DNA from: Omphalotus guepiniiformis
Lineage: Eukaryota; Basidiomycota; Agaricomycetes; Agaricales; Omphalotaceae
Length of the DNA stretch: 64,000 nucleotides
Direction of reading: 5' to 3'
NCBI GenBank assembly: GCA_028554645.1
Contig: JAQOOI010000073.1
Span: 124,001-188,000 of the forward strand
Position numbers and translations under genes: made by a program. The notes under the pieces are model-generated. The model did no database searches. It had not been told where the DNA came from and was given only the letters and a program-made list of their open reading frames with translations. Below are positions 11,905-23,484 of this stretch, in pieces; positions within the stretch are counted from its first letter, which is position 1; the number at the start of each line of letters is the position of its first letter.

Positions 11905-12880
11905 GCCTCGCCCTCGCCTCGCCTACTTTTTCTCTCCTTCAATCACAGCAGACCAAAAGCCGCGACACTCGCTATACACAAGACTTTCAACGGTCTCTCT
12001 TCGCGAGTGGGCTAAGGTCTGAGAAAATCTCTTCCTCGATTGGCTCCAGCTGGGCCCTGGCTTTAACAGCTGAACAACGTATCAGATACTCACCTGGTTT
12101 TCCTGTTCTCCCCCCGAAGATCTTTGTCTTGGAATGAAGTGAGGGGCCGGGCAAGGATGGATATCCTGGTTTGGAATTTGTTGTGGGGATCGGGTGGTTC
12201 GTCTATGTTCGTCTAGGTTCTCTTTCGTGCGCCAAGGTACCCTCTTTGGAGTGGTGTAGGAGGGTCGTAACTTCCGCGGCGGCGTCGCATCGGGAGCCCC
12301 TTGCCTGTTCGTGTCTCCCGGCATGGATCTGCACGCAATGATTTTGTGGGCAATGTCAGCGTTGCTTTGAGACGTTGGGGATGTTATAGAGACCTACCGT
12401 ACCCCCCGCACATCTCCGCAAGGTGAATGATGAGGTCCAGGGCATGCATACGCTGCGTATTACTATTGTATATGACGATTGGCGAATCTGCGTCTTGTCG
12501 ATATACGGGAGTATACGTCGCTGTGTCTGGTCAGACTTCATCAAGGAGGACCATGGTAGGCCCCAAGGCATGCCATTGTCGATTTCGATGTTGATCAGGC
12601 GCATGAGGAGGAGCTTTGGGAACGAGGCTGGAATTGCCTTTTAGTGTACTTCGCGGCGCATGGCTCGTTGATGCTATGTAACTCGATTCAGACTATTCTT
12701 GGTCTGCTGTGTTTTTACCAATTTTTCGCTTTGTTTACTCTCTTTGGAGAGTGCTTGTATGCTTGGTGTTGCTGGGGTGTCAGGTAAGCTACTTCGAGTG
12801 TTCATTATGCTTGCTATTTACTCATTCAGTATTCTCTGTGTCGTCAGGTGTATATCAGTTATTTAATGTAAATAAGGATA
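11905..12880. repeat. Diverged tandem unit B between the secreted-protein genes
   Basis: Second copy of the unit at 10860-11870. The minus-strand tail at 12064-11987 matches unit A with one replacement (Thr to Ala) and silent differences. Just upstream on the minus strand is an intron-like segment (CCAG|GTGAGT ... TTAAAG), whose donor is GTGAAT in unit A. Upstream minus-strand frames differ between the two units, so at least one copy is broken. Confidence 0.55.
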
Positions 12881-13478
12881 CGATACGGACGCGCATACAT
12901 ATCGTCTCTTTGCTCCAAAAATGCACTTTTCAGAAAGTTTGGGGCTGGGCGGGAAGCGCTAACTGGGATCCACGCTTGCCACTTATTTCACGGATCCTGA
13001 GCAATGCATACATGTTGCGCTGAAGTGAAGTGTTTGAGCCTTACATTTAGAATTTGCATATACTCACTGCCCCATCGGAATACAAACAATGTCCAGCTTT
13101 GACCGAACCGTCCGTTATTCAAACTTAAATTCATTGCAAATTTGACTCATAACGCGTCGAATCTGTACTCTCCGCTAGGATTATGCACTGCGCGGACCTC
13201 GAAAGGAGTTTTTGGGCTGTATGTCTCGCGGATAAAAAGGTCACGATGCCTGCCGCTCTGTACTCATTTTAGGTCGATTGTATTGGCACTGCATATCCAA
13301 TTTCATGAAGAGACTTTGTCGTTCTTGCAATACTTTTGCCAAGTCCATGAAGCAGTTACCTGTCCCGACGTCCGACGTACAGCGTCGGTGTCTTACGACA
13401 CTGGTTGGTATCGCAGTGAGCGATGAAGAGTTTATTGTGTATTGAATGCATGATTTGTGCATATGCATCTGGAGAGGG

Positions 13479-13485
13479 TATAAAG
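13479..13485 (+). promoter_or_regulatory. TATA box of second secreted-protein gene
   Basis: TATAAAG lies 111 bp before the ATG at 13596, within a promoter region alignable to that of the paralogue. Confidence 0.6.
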
Positions 13486-13595
13486 ACCACGACGTCTTTC
13501 CTGGTAGAACCATCCTCGAGCTCACCAGCACATCTCATTTCAACTTCTTCGACTTCTTTGACCATCGTCTCTATACATCCTCCTCCTCTATCACG

Positions 13596-14454
13596 ATGTT
13601 CACATCCACCACTATCATCTCAGGCTTCATCCTAGCTCTACTCACAAGCTCCTCCATCGTCACCGCATCTCCCACTAACACTCTCTCCCCAAACCAAGTC
13701 CGACGAGCACTCCGTGGCAGCGCTCGGCGCAACTCCAGTGCCCGGCGGGGAGATCCAAGTACCAACAGCGGCGAATGTCCGGGAAAGCCCGGAGAGCAAC
13801 CGAACCCCAACCCCGGAGAGCAACCCAACGGGAACGCTTGTTACCCCAATTTCTTCGGTGAAGGTGTTTCTATCACTAATTATGCCAGTGGACCTGGTAA
13901 ACAACAACTCGCTGAGTGGGGTGTTACGCCTGCTGCGACGAATGGTGTTATCCTTGGGAGTGAGAGTTTTAGGGGGGTTGGAGTACCGGATTGGCATGTT
14001 CAGCAGGATGGGAAGTATCCGACGCATTATATTATCAAGTGAGTTTGTTCCCGTTGCCGCGACTCGGAGGAGATTGTGGGACTGATTGTACGTCGGATGT
14101 TTGTAGAGATGTTGATAATAACAACCTTGCTGTCGAATTCGAAAATTCATGGACTAACCTCGATCTTGGTACCGCTTCCGACAGCGGGAACGATATGTAA
14201 GTGCTTCCTCTACCTCCGTATACACCGACACTAATGCACCAACGATCCTTCTACTTAGCGACCAACTATTCGAGATCGCCTGCCTAAACTGTTACCCACA
14301 AGGACCCACCGGGAGTGTCCTCGCTGACTACTGCCTCATCTCTCCGCTCAACACGAATGGCGCTGGATGCGTTGAGATGATCCCTGGGAATCCGTTGACT
14401 GTTGGGTCTTGTGATAATATTAATGAGTTTCAGATATTTAGGTTTGTTTCGTGA
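13596..14454 (+). CDS. Small secreted protein, family member 2 (242 aa)
   Basis: Exons 13596-14038, 14107-14196 and 14259-14454 have intron positions and phases identical to the gene at 9713. A signal peptide (FTSTTIISGFILALLTSSS, then IVTA) is followed by a pro-like basic stretch with several RR pairs. Next comes a Pro/Gly-rich insertion with two PGEQPNxN units that the paralogue lacks. The mature blocks CYPNFFGEGVSITNYA, DWHVQQDGKYPTHYIIK and DVDNNNLAVEFENSW and the C-terminal cysteines are conserved. Exons 2 and 3 have exactly the same length as in the paralogue, so the duplication is fairly recent. Function unknown; extracellular location inferred. Confidence 0.8.
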
Positions 14455-15813
14455 TGAGGAGAGGGATGTACTGTATATACATACCGTGTGATTCTCTGCT
14501 TGGGGGGGTATTGTGATATTGTTATATTGTTACGGACTTGTAAGGACTTGGATGGGAGTGGGATTTGCTATAGGGCCCGTGTATTCCTTGTTACGCTACA
14601 GACTTGGTACGAATGGACTTGAATGTATTGTTTTTCGATGTATGTCCAGCTTATGATGAGGCTGTCGGGTTTTTTATAAATCGAGCGAAATCACTGCCAA
14701 GGGGAGAAACTGAGCAGTCTGTTAACGGTTGGGATCTCTCTTTCATTTTATGAAACCTCACCTCTCTTGGCTCGTCCCCGGGGCCACGTTCAACCTTCCA
14801 TACACACCGAACCATTCGAGTTTCGTCTTGTTTCTTCGGAGATCGGACTCCCTAGATGGTTCCCGTGCCCGTTGGATGACATATCTCGTGCAGGTGCTGT
14901 TGGAAAGCCAACGGCGTTGAAAGGAAGGGTCGTGCTAGATGTGTCGTTGTGTGTCGTTGGTCATACACTTGAGCAAGTGTAACAAAGAGAGGGATGGACA
15001 GACGTGCAGCATGGAAGAAATGGATTCTGGGGGCAAGCTGATACGATATAGCTATATGTTTATATGCGTGACATTCCAAGGTTAATGAACTCTTCAATTC
15101 TTCCCGTGCGTCGACATTTATTCGGAGATCCTTTGGTGCCGAAATGAAAGGTAATTGGTAGAGATATACAAATGGCCCAGACGTTCAAGGCATTAAAGTG
15201 GGAAGCGAAACTTGAGGACCGAGGTACATAGTACGACTCCTCATTGATGTTCTGCTGAATACAAAGATTAATACTGATACTGTGAACGACACCTTCTCAT
15301 GAGTAACAAGATGCGAATAGCTCACCAGAACAATAATCAATCAATCAATCTCTGCTATGTACATTATAGCTGTCGAAAGATTCCTATCTCCTTCCATTAC
15401 TACTGCCAGCCTCCAGGCTGTCCAACCTTCACCGACATTCTTTCGAAGTGATCGTTTGTGTTATTCTCTCTTGTCAGATTTGTCCTTTCTGAGTTGACGC
15501 TTGCGTGAGCCTCAAAAGTCGCCGCCAGTGAACAGGCTCATGACGGGCGAAATGAAATTGAAAAGAAGAAAGTCGCAAAAATCAGCGCTCAGCGCTAAAG
15601 CCTACGAGCGCTTACCGAACTCTTCTTTTCCCGTCCAACAGCCTCCAAATCCGAAATCCAACTGCGCCCACACCGCGTTCGACCCCATCATGAAAGGCAG
15701 TACACATCTTTCATATATATAATACATACCTATTGGCCAATCTACGTCCGCCACTGAGGTTCGACATATATCTCTTTATCTTACTTTGACTTTAACTCCA
15801 AACGACCCACAGT
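14455..15813. other. Intergenic
   Basis: No supported gene. Three copies of the palindrome AGCGCT cluster at 15584, 15591 and 15607, about 200 bp before the next start codon. An AT-rich TATATATAAT segment lies near 15713-15722. Confidence 0.5.
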
Positions 15814-17069
15814 ATGAACAACACGAACACAGAAACCCCCGGAATGACTTTCAAATGGATTCGTGGCGAGCTCCTTCGTAGGACAAGCTATGGTGCTCCG
15901 ATTTACGCTGGACTTAATTCTGTTACTGGAGAGATGCTGGTTGTTATTCAAGCTGAAATGCAGCAGCAAAGTGGTGGTGGTGGTGGTGGTGGTGAAGAGA
16001 ATTCGAGGGAGGCGAATGTGTTGGAGGCGATTGATCAGGAAGTGGAGATTTTGAAAGAGTTGGATCATCCGAATATTGTTCAATATCTTGGTTTTGAGAT
16101 GACGCCTAGATATAAAGCTGTGTGAGTCCTTCAATACCTTGTATTCTTGTATTCTTTTCGGCATGTGCGACTGACTGAACAGTTGGCGTTGGCTGTTCCA
16201 ATGTAAATGTAGCTTCTTGGAATATGCGACTCCGATGACTGATATCCTTGGATATGGGAGGTTAGAAGAGGACAAAGTAGTAAAGGCGTTCACGAGTCAA
16301 ATACTAGGCGGGTTAGAATACCTTCATTCCAAAGGCATAGTACACCGCGTATGTCCCACTCTACACTACCCTCAGGTTTTGCTTCAACGACCGACGAGTT
16401 CTAACTTCTCCCCTTTTTGCAGGACCTCAAAGGAGACAACATACTCGTCGACAAGTCCGGAATCTGTAAGATTTCCGGCTTCGGATTATCACGACATAGT
16501 GGGCAGGATGATACTCAAAAAGACCCAAGCACGGGTACTACTCCTACTCGTATGCACGGCACGGTATTTTGGATGGCACCGGAGGTGGTTGATCCTCGAA
16601 GTAAGGGGTACGATGTTAAAGTGGATATCTGGAGTTTGGGATGTGTTTTGGTGGAGATGTGGACTGGAAAACGACCTTGGATTGGGGAGGAGATGGTTGC
16701 TGTGATGTTCAAGGTGTGTATCTGTACCAAGTTATGCTTATGCTTGGCTTGGCTTGGCTTGATGGATCATGAGGCTGAATTGACGACTGTTTTGGTTTGA
16801 AAGTTATACGCCTCGAAACTCCCACCTCCGATTCCTGAAGATATAGTCTTGTCTGAGCTCGCGGAAGATTTTAGGAAACAGTGTTTTGTTATGTGAGTGT
16901 TGAATTACCCCCTCGGGTTTTCTTCTGAGTGTATTGCCATTCTCGAGTCCGCCTGCGGCTGATATATACTATACTAAACAGTAACCCAAATGAACGACCA
17001 AGTGCGGCTCAGCTACGTACTCACGGGTACCTCGAGATATCCCCATCCTCCGAGTCAGAGTCAGACTGA
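15814..17069 (+). CDS. MAPKKK-like protein with degenerate active site (pseudokinase)
   Basis: Five exons (15814-16121, 16213-16348, 16423-16713, 16804-16892, 16982-17069) encode 303 aa and cover a complete kinase fold of the Bck1/Ste11 type. Conserved parts are LDHPNIVQYLGFE, EYLHSKGIVHRDLKGDNILV (HRD and Asn intact), GTVFWMAPEV, DIWSLGCVLVEMWTGKRPW and the subdomain XI Arg in NPNERPSAAQL. Three ATP-handling elements are lost. The glycine loop reads LRRTSYGAP, without its first two glycines. The beta-3 lysine is replaced (GEMLVVIQAE, where relatives have xAVKQxE). DFG has become GFG (KISGFGLSRHS). The gene has intact splicing, so it probably makes a catalytically dead scaffold or regulator rather than being decayed. 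Most Bck1-type proteins have a long N-terminal regulatory part, which is absent here. Confidence 0.85.
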
Positions 17070-18182
17070 GCATGCATGCAGTCGAATCGAATTTCGCGTG
17101 TTTACGTTGTCAGTGTTGTATGAACGTCAGAGAGTTCGAAGTTCTCCGTCTCTTCCTCGCGTGCAAGATATCTAAAGTTCAAATTGTATGTATGTATGTA
17201 TATTGATATTGATTATTTTGTTGTGTCTGCGTAGGCTGTCTCCGTTTTCAGGAGGGGTGCTCCTAGCTAGTGACTAGTGACACCCTTAATGCATTCATGC
17301 ATTCGTGTTTTCACGCCGCGGGGTTCTCCAAGTTCAACGTTCAGAATCTGAATATTTGAATGGTTGACAGTGGACACCGCAATAGACTGCGCATCAGGCT
17401 AGCCGCTATGTACCTACACGGGTCAGAATCCGCAGCACTATGCATGTATAGACGGTGTGCCTGATGGGTTGCAGATACATGTACGAGCGCTTGCTGAGCG
17501 CTTCTCTAAGCGCTCAAGAATTCATTTGCTCAAACACTTGAAGCTGGCAACTCGCGAGGGCAAAATTTGCCTGCCATCAGGACTCAAGCTCAAGCTGGAC
17601 TCTATTGCAATAGAAAGTCTTCGGTATGTTCGTTGTTCTGACCCGCCGTGTAACCGCTCTCACTCACTCTTCGCGTATCTGTTTGTTGTTCTGACCCGTG
17701 TACCCGCTCGACTGTCCCTCACTCACCTCTTCGCGTATGAAATTTTGCAGTGAAAGCAGGAAATTTGTACTACTATCGCTCATGATCATTAGATGATTTC
17801 CATTCAAGTCTTTCTCAAGGCGAGATACATGGCATACGCATATACACCTCTTTCCAAGAAACACCCCCCCCCTCTCTCTTCTTCCGGAAACCCGTGTACT
17901 TTAACGACTCAATTAAGACTCGGACTTTCAAGTTACACCTCATGCTTCAGAAATCGAACGAACGGGAAATACACACCGTTCAAGAGAAAATATAGTATCT
18001 CGAGCCACCGGAAATCAACCACAAGTAGTATCTCCTCAATTCTCGATAAACAACCGACTTCGGAATCACAGGTTCAATAGATATTAGAGTCACATGCGGA
18101 CTTTCCTTTCCAAGGCGCCTGGCAAAGGCTTAACCGCTGATATTGGTTCGTTGTTTGACATGGCGTCTAGGCTGAGGGAAGG
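17070..18182. other. Intergenic
   Basis: No supported gene. A short GTAT microsatellite lies near 17189. A second triple cluster of AGCGCT lies at 17486, 17497 and 17509. Confidence 0.5.
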
Positions 18183-18190
18183 TATATAAG
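18183..18190 (+). promoter_or_regulatory. TATA box of repeat-protein gene
   Basis: TATATAAG lies 170 bp upstream of the ATG at 18353. The intervening C/T-rich stretch is a typical fungal leader. Confidence 0.55.
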
Positions 18191-18352
18191 TTCGGTATGA
18201 AAACTTCCATCCTATAATTACCCCTCGTTCGCTCGTTCTCTCGTTTCATTTCTTCGTGAGTCCTTACTCCTCCTCTCAAATCACTCAATCACTGAAAAAC
18301 CTTCCAGTTTAGTACTCGTGACTTTAACTTTCAGACCGTCACTCAACACATA

Positions 18353-19430
18353 ATGCGTGGCTCAATTACCCCTGCTTTTATCGCTCTCGCTCTTGTTGCC
18401 ACTAATACCTATAGTAGCCATGGAATGGTCATTGCTGTATGTTTTCCACCTCATTGTTGTTTCAGTCCAGCTGACTCCTGAGATACTTTCTTAGCTCCCA
18501 CAAGCTATCACTATTACTTCGCCTGGCATCGGAGGCGGCGTTACTACCACTGCAGGTGGACCTGTCGTCACCTCTGTTGTCGGTGAAACCACTGCTCCTG
18601 ACGGACCTGTCGTCACATCTGTTTTTGTTGGCGGTAACAGCACTACTACTCCTGGCGGACCTGTTGTGACTTCTATCGTCAGCGGTAATAGCACTACTAC
18701 TCCTGGCGGACCTGTTGTGACTTCTATCGTCGGTGGAACCACTACTGCGGGTGGACCGGTCGCCACATCTGTTTGTGTTGGCGGTAACAGCACTACTACT
18801 CCTGGCGGACCTGTTGTGACTTCTATCGTCGGTGGGACCACAACCGCCGGTGCACCGGTTGCCACATCTGTTGTTGTTGGCGGTAACAGCACCACAGCTG
18901 GTGGACCAATCGTAACTTCTACAATCAACAAAAGTCCCGCTGCTGACTTTATCGTTACATCTATCGTCGGCGACAATGGTACCACAACCGCCGGTGGACC
19001 CGTCGTCACATCTGTTTTTGTTGGCGGTAACAGCACTACTACTCCTGGCGGACCTGTCGTCACGTCCATTATCGACGGAACTACTACTACACCTGGCGGA
19101 CCTGTCGTCACCTCTGTCGTCGGTGGGACCACAACCGCCGGTGGACCGGTCGCCACATCTGTTTTTGTTGGCGGTAACAGCACTACTACTCCTGGCGGAC
19201 CTGTTGTGACTTCTATCGTCGGTGGAACCACAACCGCCGGTGGACCTGTCGTCACATCCATCATCGGCGGAACCACTACTACTCCTGGCGGACCCATCGT
19301 CACATCTATCTTTGTTAGCAGCAACAGCACTACAACTGCAGTTGGACCTGTCGTCACATCCATTATCAGCGGGACTACTACTACCACTGCCGGTGGACCC
19401 ATCGTAACCCGGTCTACAATCAACAACTGA
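18353..19430 (+). CDS. Secreted Thr/Gly/Pro/Val repeat protein (339 aa)
   Basis: Exon 1 (18353-18436) carries a signal peptide (ITPAFIALALVATNTYS). A 58-nt phase-0 intron leads to exon 2 (18495-19430). From about residue 43 to the end the protein is built from imperfect units of about 15-20 residues of the form TTTPGGPVVTSIVGG or TTAGGPVATSVFVGGN, roughly eighteen in all, with NST sequons. The high Thr/Ser content suggests a heavily O-glycosylated wall or matrix protein. There is no C-terminal hydrophobic GPI-type tail, so release or non-GPI wall association is more likely. The repeat DNA keeps the antisense frame open over its whole length, a by-product of the repeated codons. Family not recognised. 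Confidence 0.8.
18540..19410 (+). repeat. Coding minisatellite array
   Basis: Imperfect tandem units of about 45-60 bp share the core CCTGGCGGACCTGT(T/C)GT. Several units are identical over tens of bases, including the stretch with GGCGGTAACAGCACTACTAC. This is expected to vary in copy number by unequal exchange. Confidence 0.8.
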
Positions 19431-19795
19431 ACTTTGAAAGTCCAGAACTTGCTCATTATGTGGTCACTGACTACATATATTATCGGGAGGAATGTGTATT
19501 GTTTAATGCGTATACTACTATACGGCTGGTGGCGGTGGATCTTTTGTTACTTCCAGTGTGGTTGTTTAGTGGTACTGGGTACTGAGTACTGAGTGACTCG
19601 GAGAATCTGAATTGTTACATACTTATATGGTAGGAAGAGAATAAACTTAACTTTGATCAACTAATGACATTAACCACTGGCATATGCGCATGCATTGAAT
19701 ATGTAGTACTGAACTGTGACTGATGAGCACTTGAGCACTGAGCCTCCCTAGAGACTACTTACTATGTATATGATTATCAGATTGGAAGCAATCTA

Positions 19796-20960
19796 CACTG
19801 CTGGGGCCCATAAATTTTTGTTGGCAAAAATAGGTGTGGCAAAAAGGAAGACAAAATTTTTGGCTTATTTTTGATAGCACAAATATTTCATTTTTGGAAG
19901 AAAAGATGTGACAAAGATGCAGCATCTTTGCCATATTTTTTCAGATAATATATTTGCATATATATACCATGAGAAGTGACAATTTTGCAGGCAAAAACTG
20001 AGAATAAGTATGCAAGCTATTACAAGGACAAAGGGAATCATTTTTGCCTCTGAAGATGAGAATAAGTATATAAACTATTTCAGGGATAAAAGAAATCATT
20101 TTTTCAAGAAAGGATGTGGATTTTTGCTACAATAAAGCAACATTTTTGCTCTTTAAGATTACCAAGAACAAAAATATTTTGTTTGTATCTTGAAGAGCAA
20201 GAATCACTGCTGGGGCCCATAAATCTTTGGTGGCGAAAATAGGTGTGGCAAAAAGGAAGACAAAATTTTCAGCTTATTTTTGATAGCACAAATATTTCAT
20301 TTTTGGAAGAAAAGATGCGACAAAGATGCAGCATCTTTGCCGTATTTTTTCAGATAATATGTTTGCATATATATACCATGAGAAGTGACAATTTTGCAGG
20401 CAAAAATTGAGGATAAGTATGCAAGCTATTGCAAGGACTAAGGGAATCATTTTTGCCTCTGAAGATGAGGGTAAGTATATAAACTATTTCAGGGATAAAA
20501 GAAATCATTTTTTCAAGAAAGGATGTGGATTTTTGCTACAATAAAGCAACATTTTTGCTCTTTAAGATTACCAACAGCAAAAATGTTTTATTTGTATCTT
20601 GAAGAGCAAGAATGTTGCTGTTTACTGTAGCACATATCCACATCCTTTCTTGCAAAAATGATTCCTTTAATTTCTGTAATAAATTATCTTTATCCCTCAA
20701 TCTTTGTGCCCAAAAATGATTACTTTTATTCCTGAAATATTTTATATACTTATTCTCATCTTTGCAGGCAAAAATGATTTCCTTAGTCCTTGCAATAGCT
20801 TACATACTTATCTGAAAAGACTTGGCAAAGATGCCGCATCTTTGCTGTATCTTTTGCCCCAAAAATGTAATATCTGTGTTTTCAAAAATAAGCTAACAAA
20901 TTTGTCTTCCTTTTTGCCACACCCATTTTTGCCAGCAAAGATTTATGGGCCCCAGCAGTG
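19796..20960. mobile_element. CACTA-type non-autonomous foldback transposon
   Basis: The 1,165-bp element begins CACTGCTGGGGCCCATAAA and ends with its reverse complement. It is flanked by CTA on both sides (19793-19795 and 20961-20963). CACT(A/G) termini with a 3-bp target duplication are the hallmark of CACTA/EnSpm elements. There is no transposase. The interior is A/T-rich: a unit of about 409 bp is tandemly duplicated at 19796-20204 and 20205-20613, each copy starting with the terminal repeat sequence. A third, inverted and shorter copy closes the right side. The whole could fold into a long hairpin. Confidence 0.8.
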
Positions 20961-21121
20961 CTATCTGTCTGTCTATCCATCTATCCTTATACCTTATGCC
21001 TTATTGAAAATCCATACATCCTGTACCATACCAAACCGAACCCAACTACACACCACAAACCAACTACCATTCTCAAATCACATACAAATTCATACTAACA
21101 ACTACAGTTATGTACTCCCCA

Positions 21122-21142
21122 ACCCCCCCCCCCCCCCCCCCC
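21122..21142. repeat. Poly-C run
   Basis: An unbroken run of about 20 C sits immediately downstream of the stop codon of the minus-strand Atg14-type gene, so it is a G run in that transcript's 3' end. Confidence 0.85.
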
Positions 21143-21144
21143 AC

Positions 21145-22938
21145 TCAAATCCCCTCATCATCAACCAAATCCCACCCATCCTCATCAAGAGCCTCAACAA
21201 TCTTCTCCCTCCTCAAATCCCTCATCATATCCTTTCCCAACGAAACACTCGATCGCCGATTCAATAGGCCTCTCTTTTGAGTGTGTGTCTGAGGCTGAGG
21301 CTGAGGGTGGGGGTGGGGTGAGGCCGCCGTTGACGTGGATGCAGTAGGTGTGGTGGAGGTGGAGGTTGTGGATGTGGTGCTGGGTGTTGTGGTGGAAGTG
21401 GTGGTGGAAGTGGTACGAGGTCTGAGTCTCGAAGCAGGTGTAGCAGAAGTAGCTTGTAAAAGCTGAGCATAGTCTAATTGGAATGTAGGTGGTGTTGGTG
21501 CCGGAAGAAGTGGGTGTGTTTCATGGGATCGTCTACCCAAACGTCCAGACGTACACATCGAAGAGAAGAGAAAACGAATCTCCGTGAGCCAGTGTACAAC
21601 CAACCCACAAAACCAAAACTCGCACTCACTTTCCAAGTTCAGAACTACAACAAACACTCCAAAGATTACTCAACACATCCCCCGCTTGATTAAGCGGTAC
21701 ATCCACATTCTGAGTATACGCAAGATAACATACGTTATACAATAGCATCGCGAAAGCTGTCGTGAATGATTGTTGGGGTTGAGGATCCGCGGTTTCTATT
21801 ATCGAGTCGGAGAGTAAGGCGGGTGCGGGTGCGGGGGCGGGTTTCGTGGTTTTTCCTTTTCCTTGAGATGATGATGGAGATGGAGATGGAGATGAAGGGG
21901 TTGGTGGGACTGGGTTTGATGTAAGATGAAGGGGTTGTTTCGTATGCCATCTACAAAAGCCGCATCGAAAAAGAGATGAGATGAGAACCATATCCGTGAA
22001 AGACGTTGCGTACCTTGCCCAACCCCCCGATTCCCCGCCTTTAATCGCCCCAATAAAAGGTTGCCCAACACCAAGTTTCTTCCCACTCCAAGTTATCTCA
22101 AAAGGTAATTTGATACCGAGGTAAAACGTAAGCAGAGAAAGAAAATGAATCGTGTGTGTTATCACGGCGTTAATATGATCTGGAGGATATCCTGAATGGA
22201 AAGGGAATAGTCATTCAGTTGAGGGCGACGACTTCGAAAGTCCGAAACGCGGGCTCTCACTTCGTATATCACCCGGTACAGGAAGAATCAAACCACCAAT
22301 CGTCCATTCCCCCTTAGTTCCTGCTTTACCCCCAACCGGTGGTCTACCACCTACTTCCACAACATTAAACACCTCTACAAGCTCTTGAACTAATCCAGAA
22401 CGAGCTCTTGATATCGCGCTTGATAAAGCGTTTAGTTCTTGTGTTTCGCGAGTGACTTGATTGTTTGTTGAAGTTGAAGAACTAGGAAGTAGTTTTGCTG
22501 CGGACAGTGTTCTTCGACGAGTGGCTAGGGTTTCACGGAGAGATTGGAGTCTTGCACGTTCTGGAAGGAAGGTTATGTTGGGAATTTTTTTCAGTGATGT
22601 GATGAAGAAGCCAATGGCAATGCGTACTCTTGTCATTATCTTTCCTCAACCTCGTCAAGCCACTCATCAATTCATCCACTCTACTCTGAACACAAGATAC
22701 ATCCGCTCTTCTTATCCTCCCTTCCTTAGTAGCTTCAAGGGCCTTAACAGACCTCGAAACTTGTTCATCTCTATCAGTCGCAAAATGTTGTGTCTGCAGA
22801 CGATAATCGCGAAGGCTATATCGAGCGGGGATCTCACTGAGAATTGGGTTGAGCGTATTGGAGGATGACTTACTGTACTCGTAAGCAGTTTGAGCAGAGA
22901 AATTGACGCTGTCGAAGCTCGCAGTTCTTGCATTCCAT
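21145..22938 (-). CDS. ATG14: Atg14/UVRAG-family subunit of the autophagy PI 3-kinase complex
   Basis: Six exons on the minus strand: 22938-22874, 22836-22628, 22560-22261, 22191-22014, 21950-21630 and 21532-21145, giving 486 aa with all phases consistent. The chosen start gives MECKNCELRQRQFLCSNCL, the paired CxxC motifs known from Atg14 N-termini; the longer upstream frame lacks them. Next come a coiled-coil stretch (residues about 25-140), the family block RYPPDHINAVITHTIHFLSL leading into TFYLGIKLPFEITWSGK, then a Ser/Pro-rich linker and an acidic tail EDGWDLVDDEG. The protein would join Vps34-Vps15-Atg6 to direct PI3P synthesis for autophagosome formation. A Vps38/UVRAG role in endosomal sorting is the main alternative, since both share this domain. 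Intron 1 is only 37 nt. Confidence 0.85.
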
Positions 22939-23484
22939 ACAAAGTGGAGGAGAAAAGGAAGGAAGAGGAATGTTGCATGGGGCACGCGTACCCCCCGGCG
23001 CTAAAGTCTGGGCAGGTGACTCACACGTGAAGTTTAGCGCTCGGCGCTTGGCGGCATGGAGCTCGTCGTGACGGACGGTGAGGCTGCCAGCAGACTCAGA
23101 GCGTTAGCGTCGTTTGAGTCCTCGAATGCAGATTCTTTAAGCCTGTACAGAAATTGAAGGCACCGGTCGGTCATCGATTCATCTCTCGATTATCTGGTAC
23201 TGTGCTACTCGAAACATAAGCCTCGATATTTCAATTTTGCGACATATTGATTACTTGGTGAATCAATTCCGTCAACACATTATCAAAAGTTGAATCAAGC
23301 GTCAAGAGCAATGCGCAGTAGTTCATGAACTCGTCAGTGGTCTGCCGACGCAACGCGGCGCGGCGCACACCTTTCGGCCTGATTTGTCACGAGCACAGCA
23401 CCTCTGACAACCATCTCTCCTTTCTTTCTTTTATACTCTCACCTCCTCCAACTAACAAACCCTCCACAAACAAACCCTTCCATC
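22939..23484. promoter_or_regulatory. Divergent promoter region with GCGCT motifs
   Basis: This 546-bp spacer lies between the divergent starts at 22938 and 23485. It contains GGCGCTAAA (22998) and TTAGCGCTCGGCGCTTGG (23034-23051). The region just before 23485 is C/T-rich, as in many fungal leaders. Confidence 0.4.

Noticed and set aside
18491..19456. 321-codon minus-strand open frame
   Set aside because: It is the reverse reading of the repeat array of the plus-strand secreted protein. The plus strand has a signal peptide, intron and TATA box; the minus strand has none.
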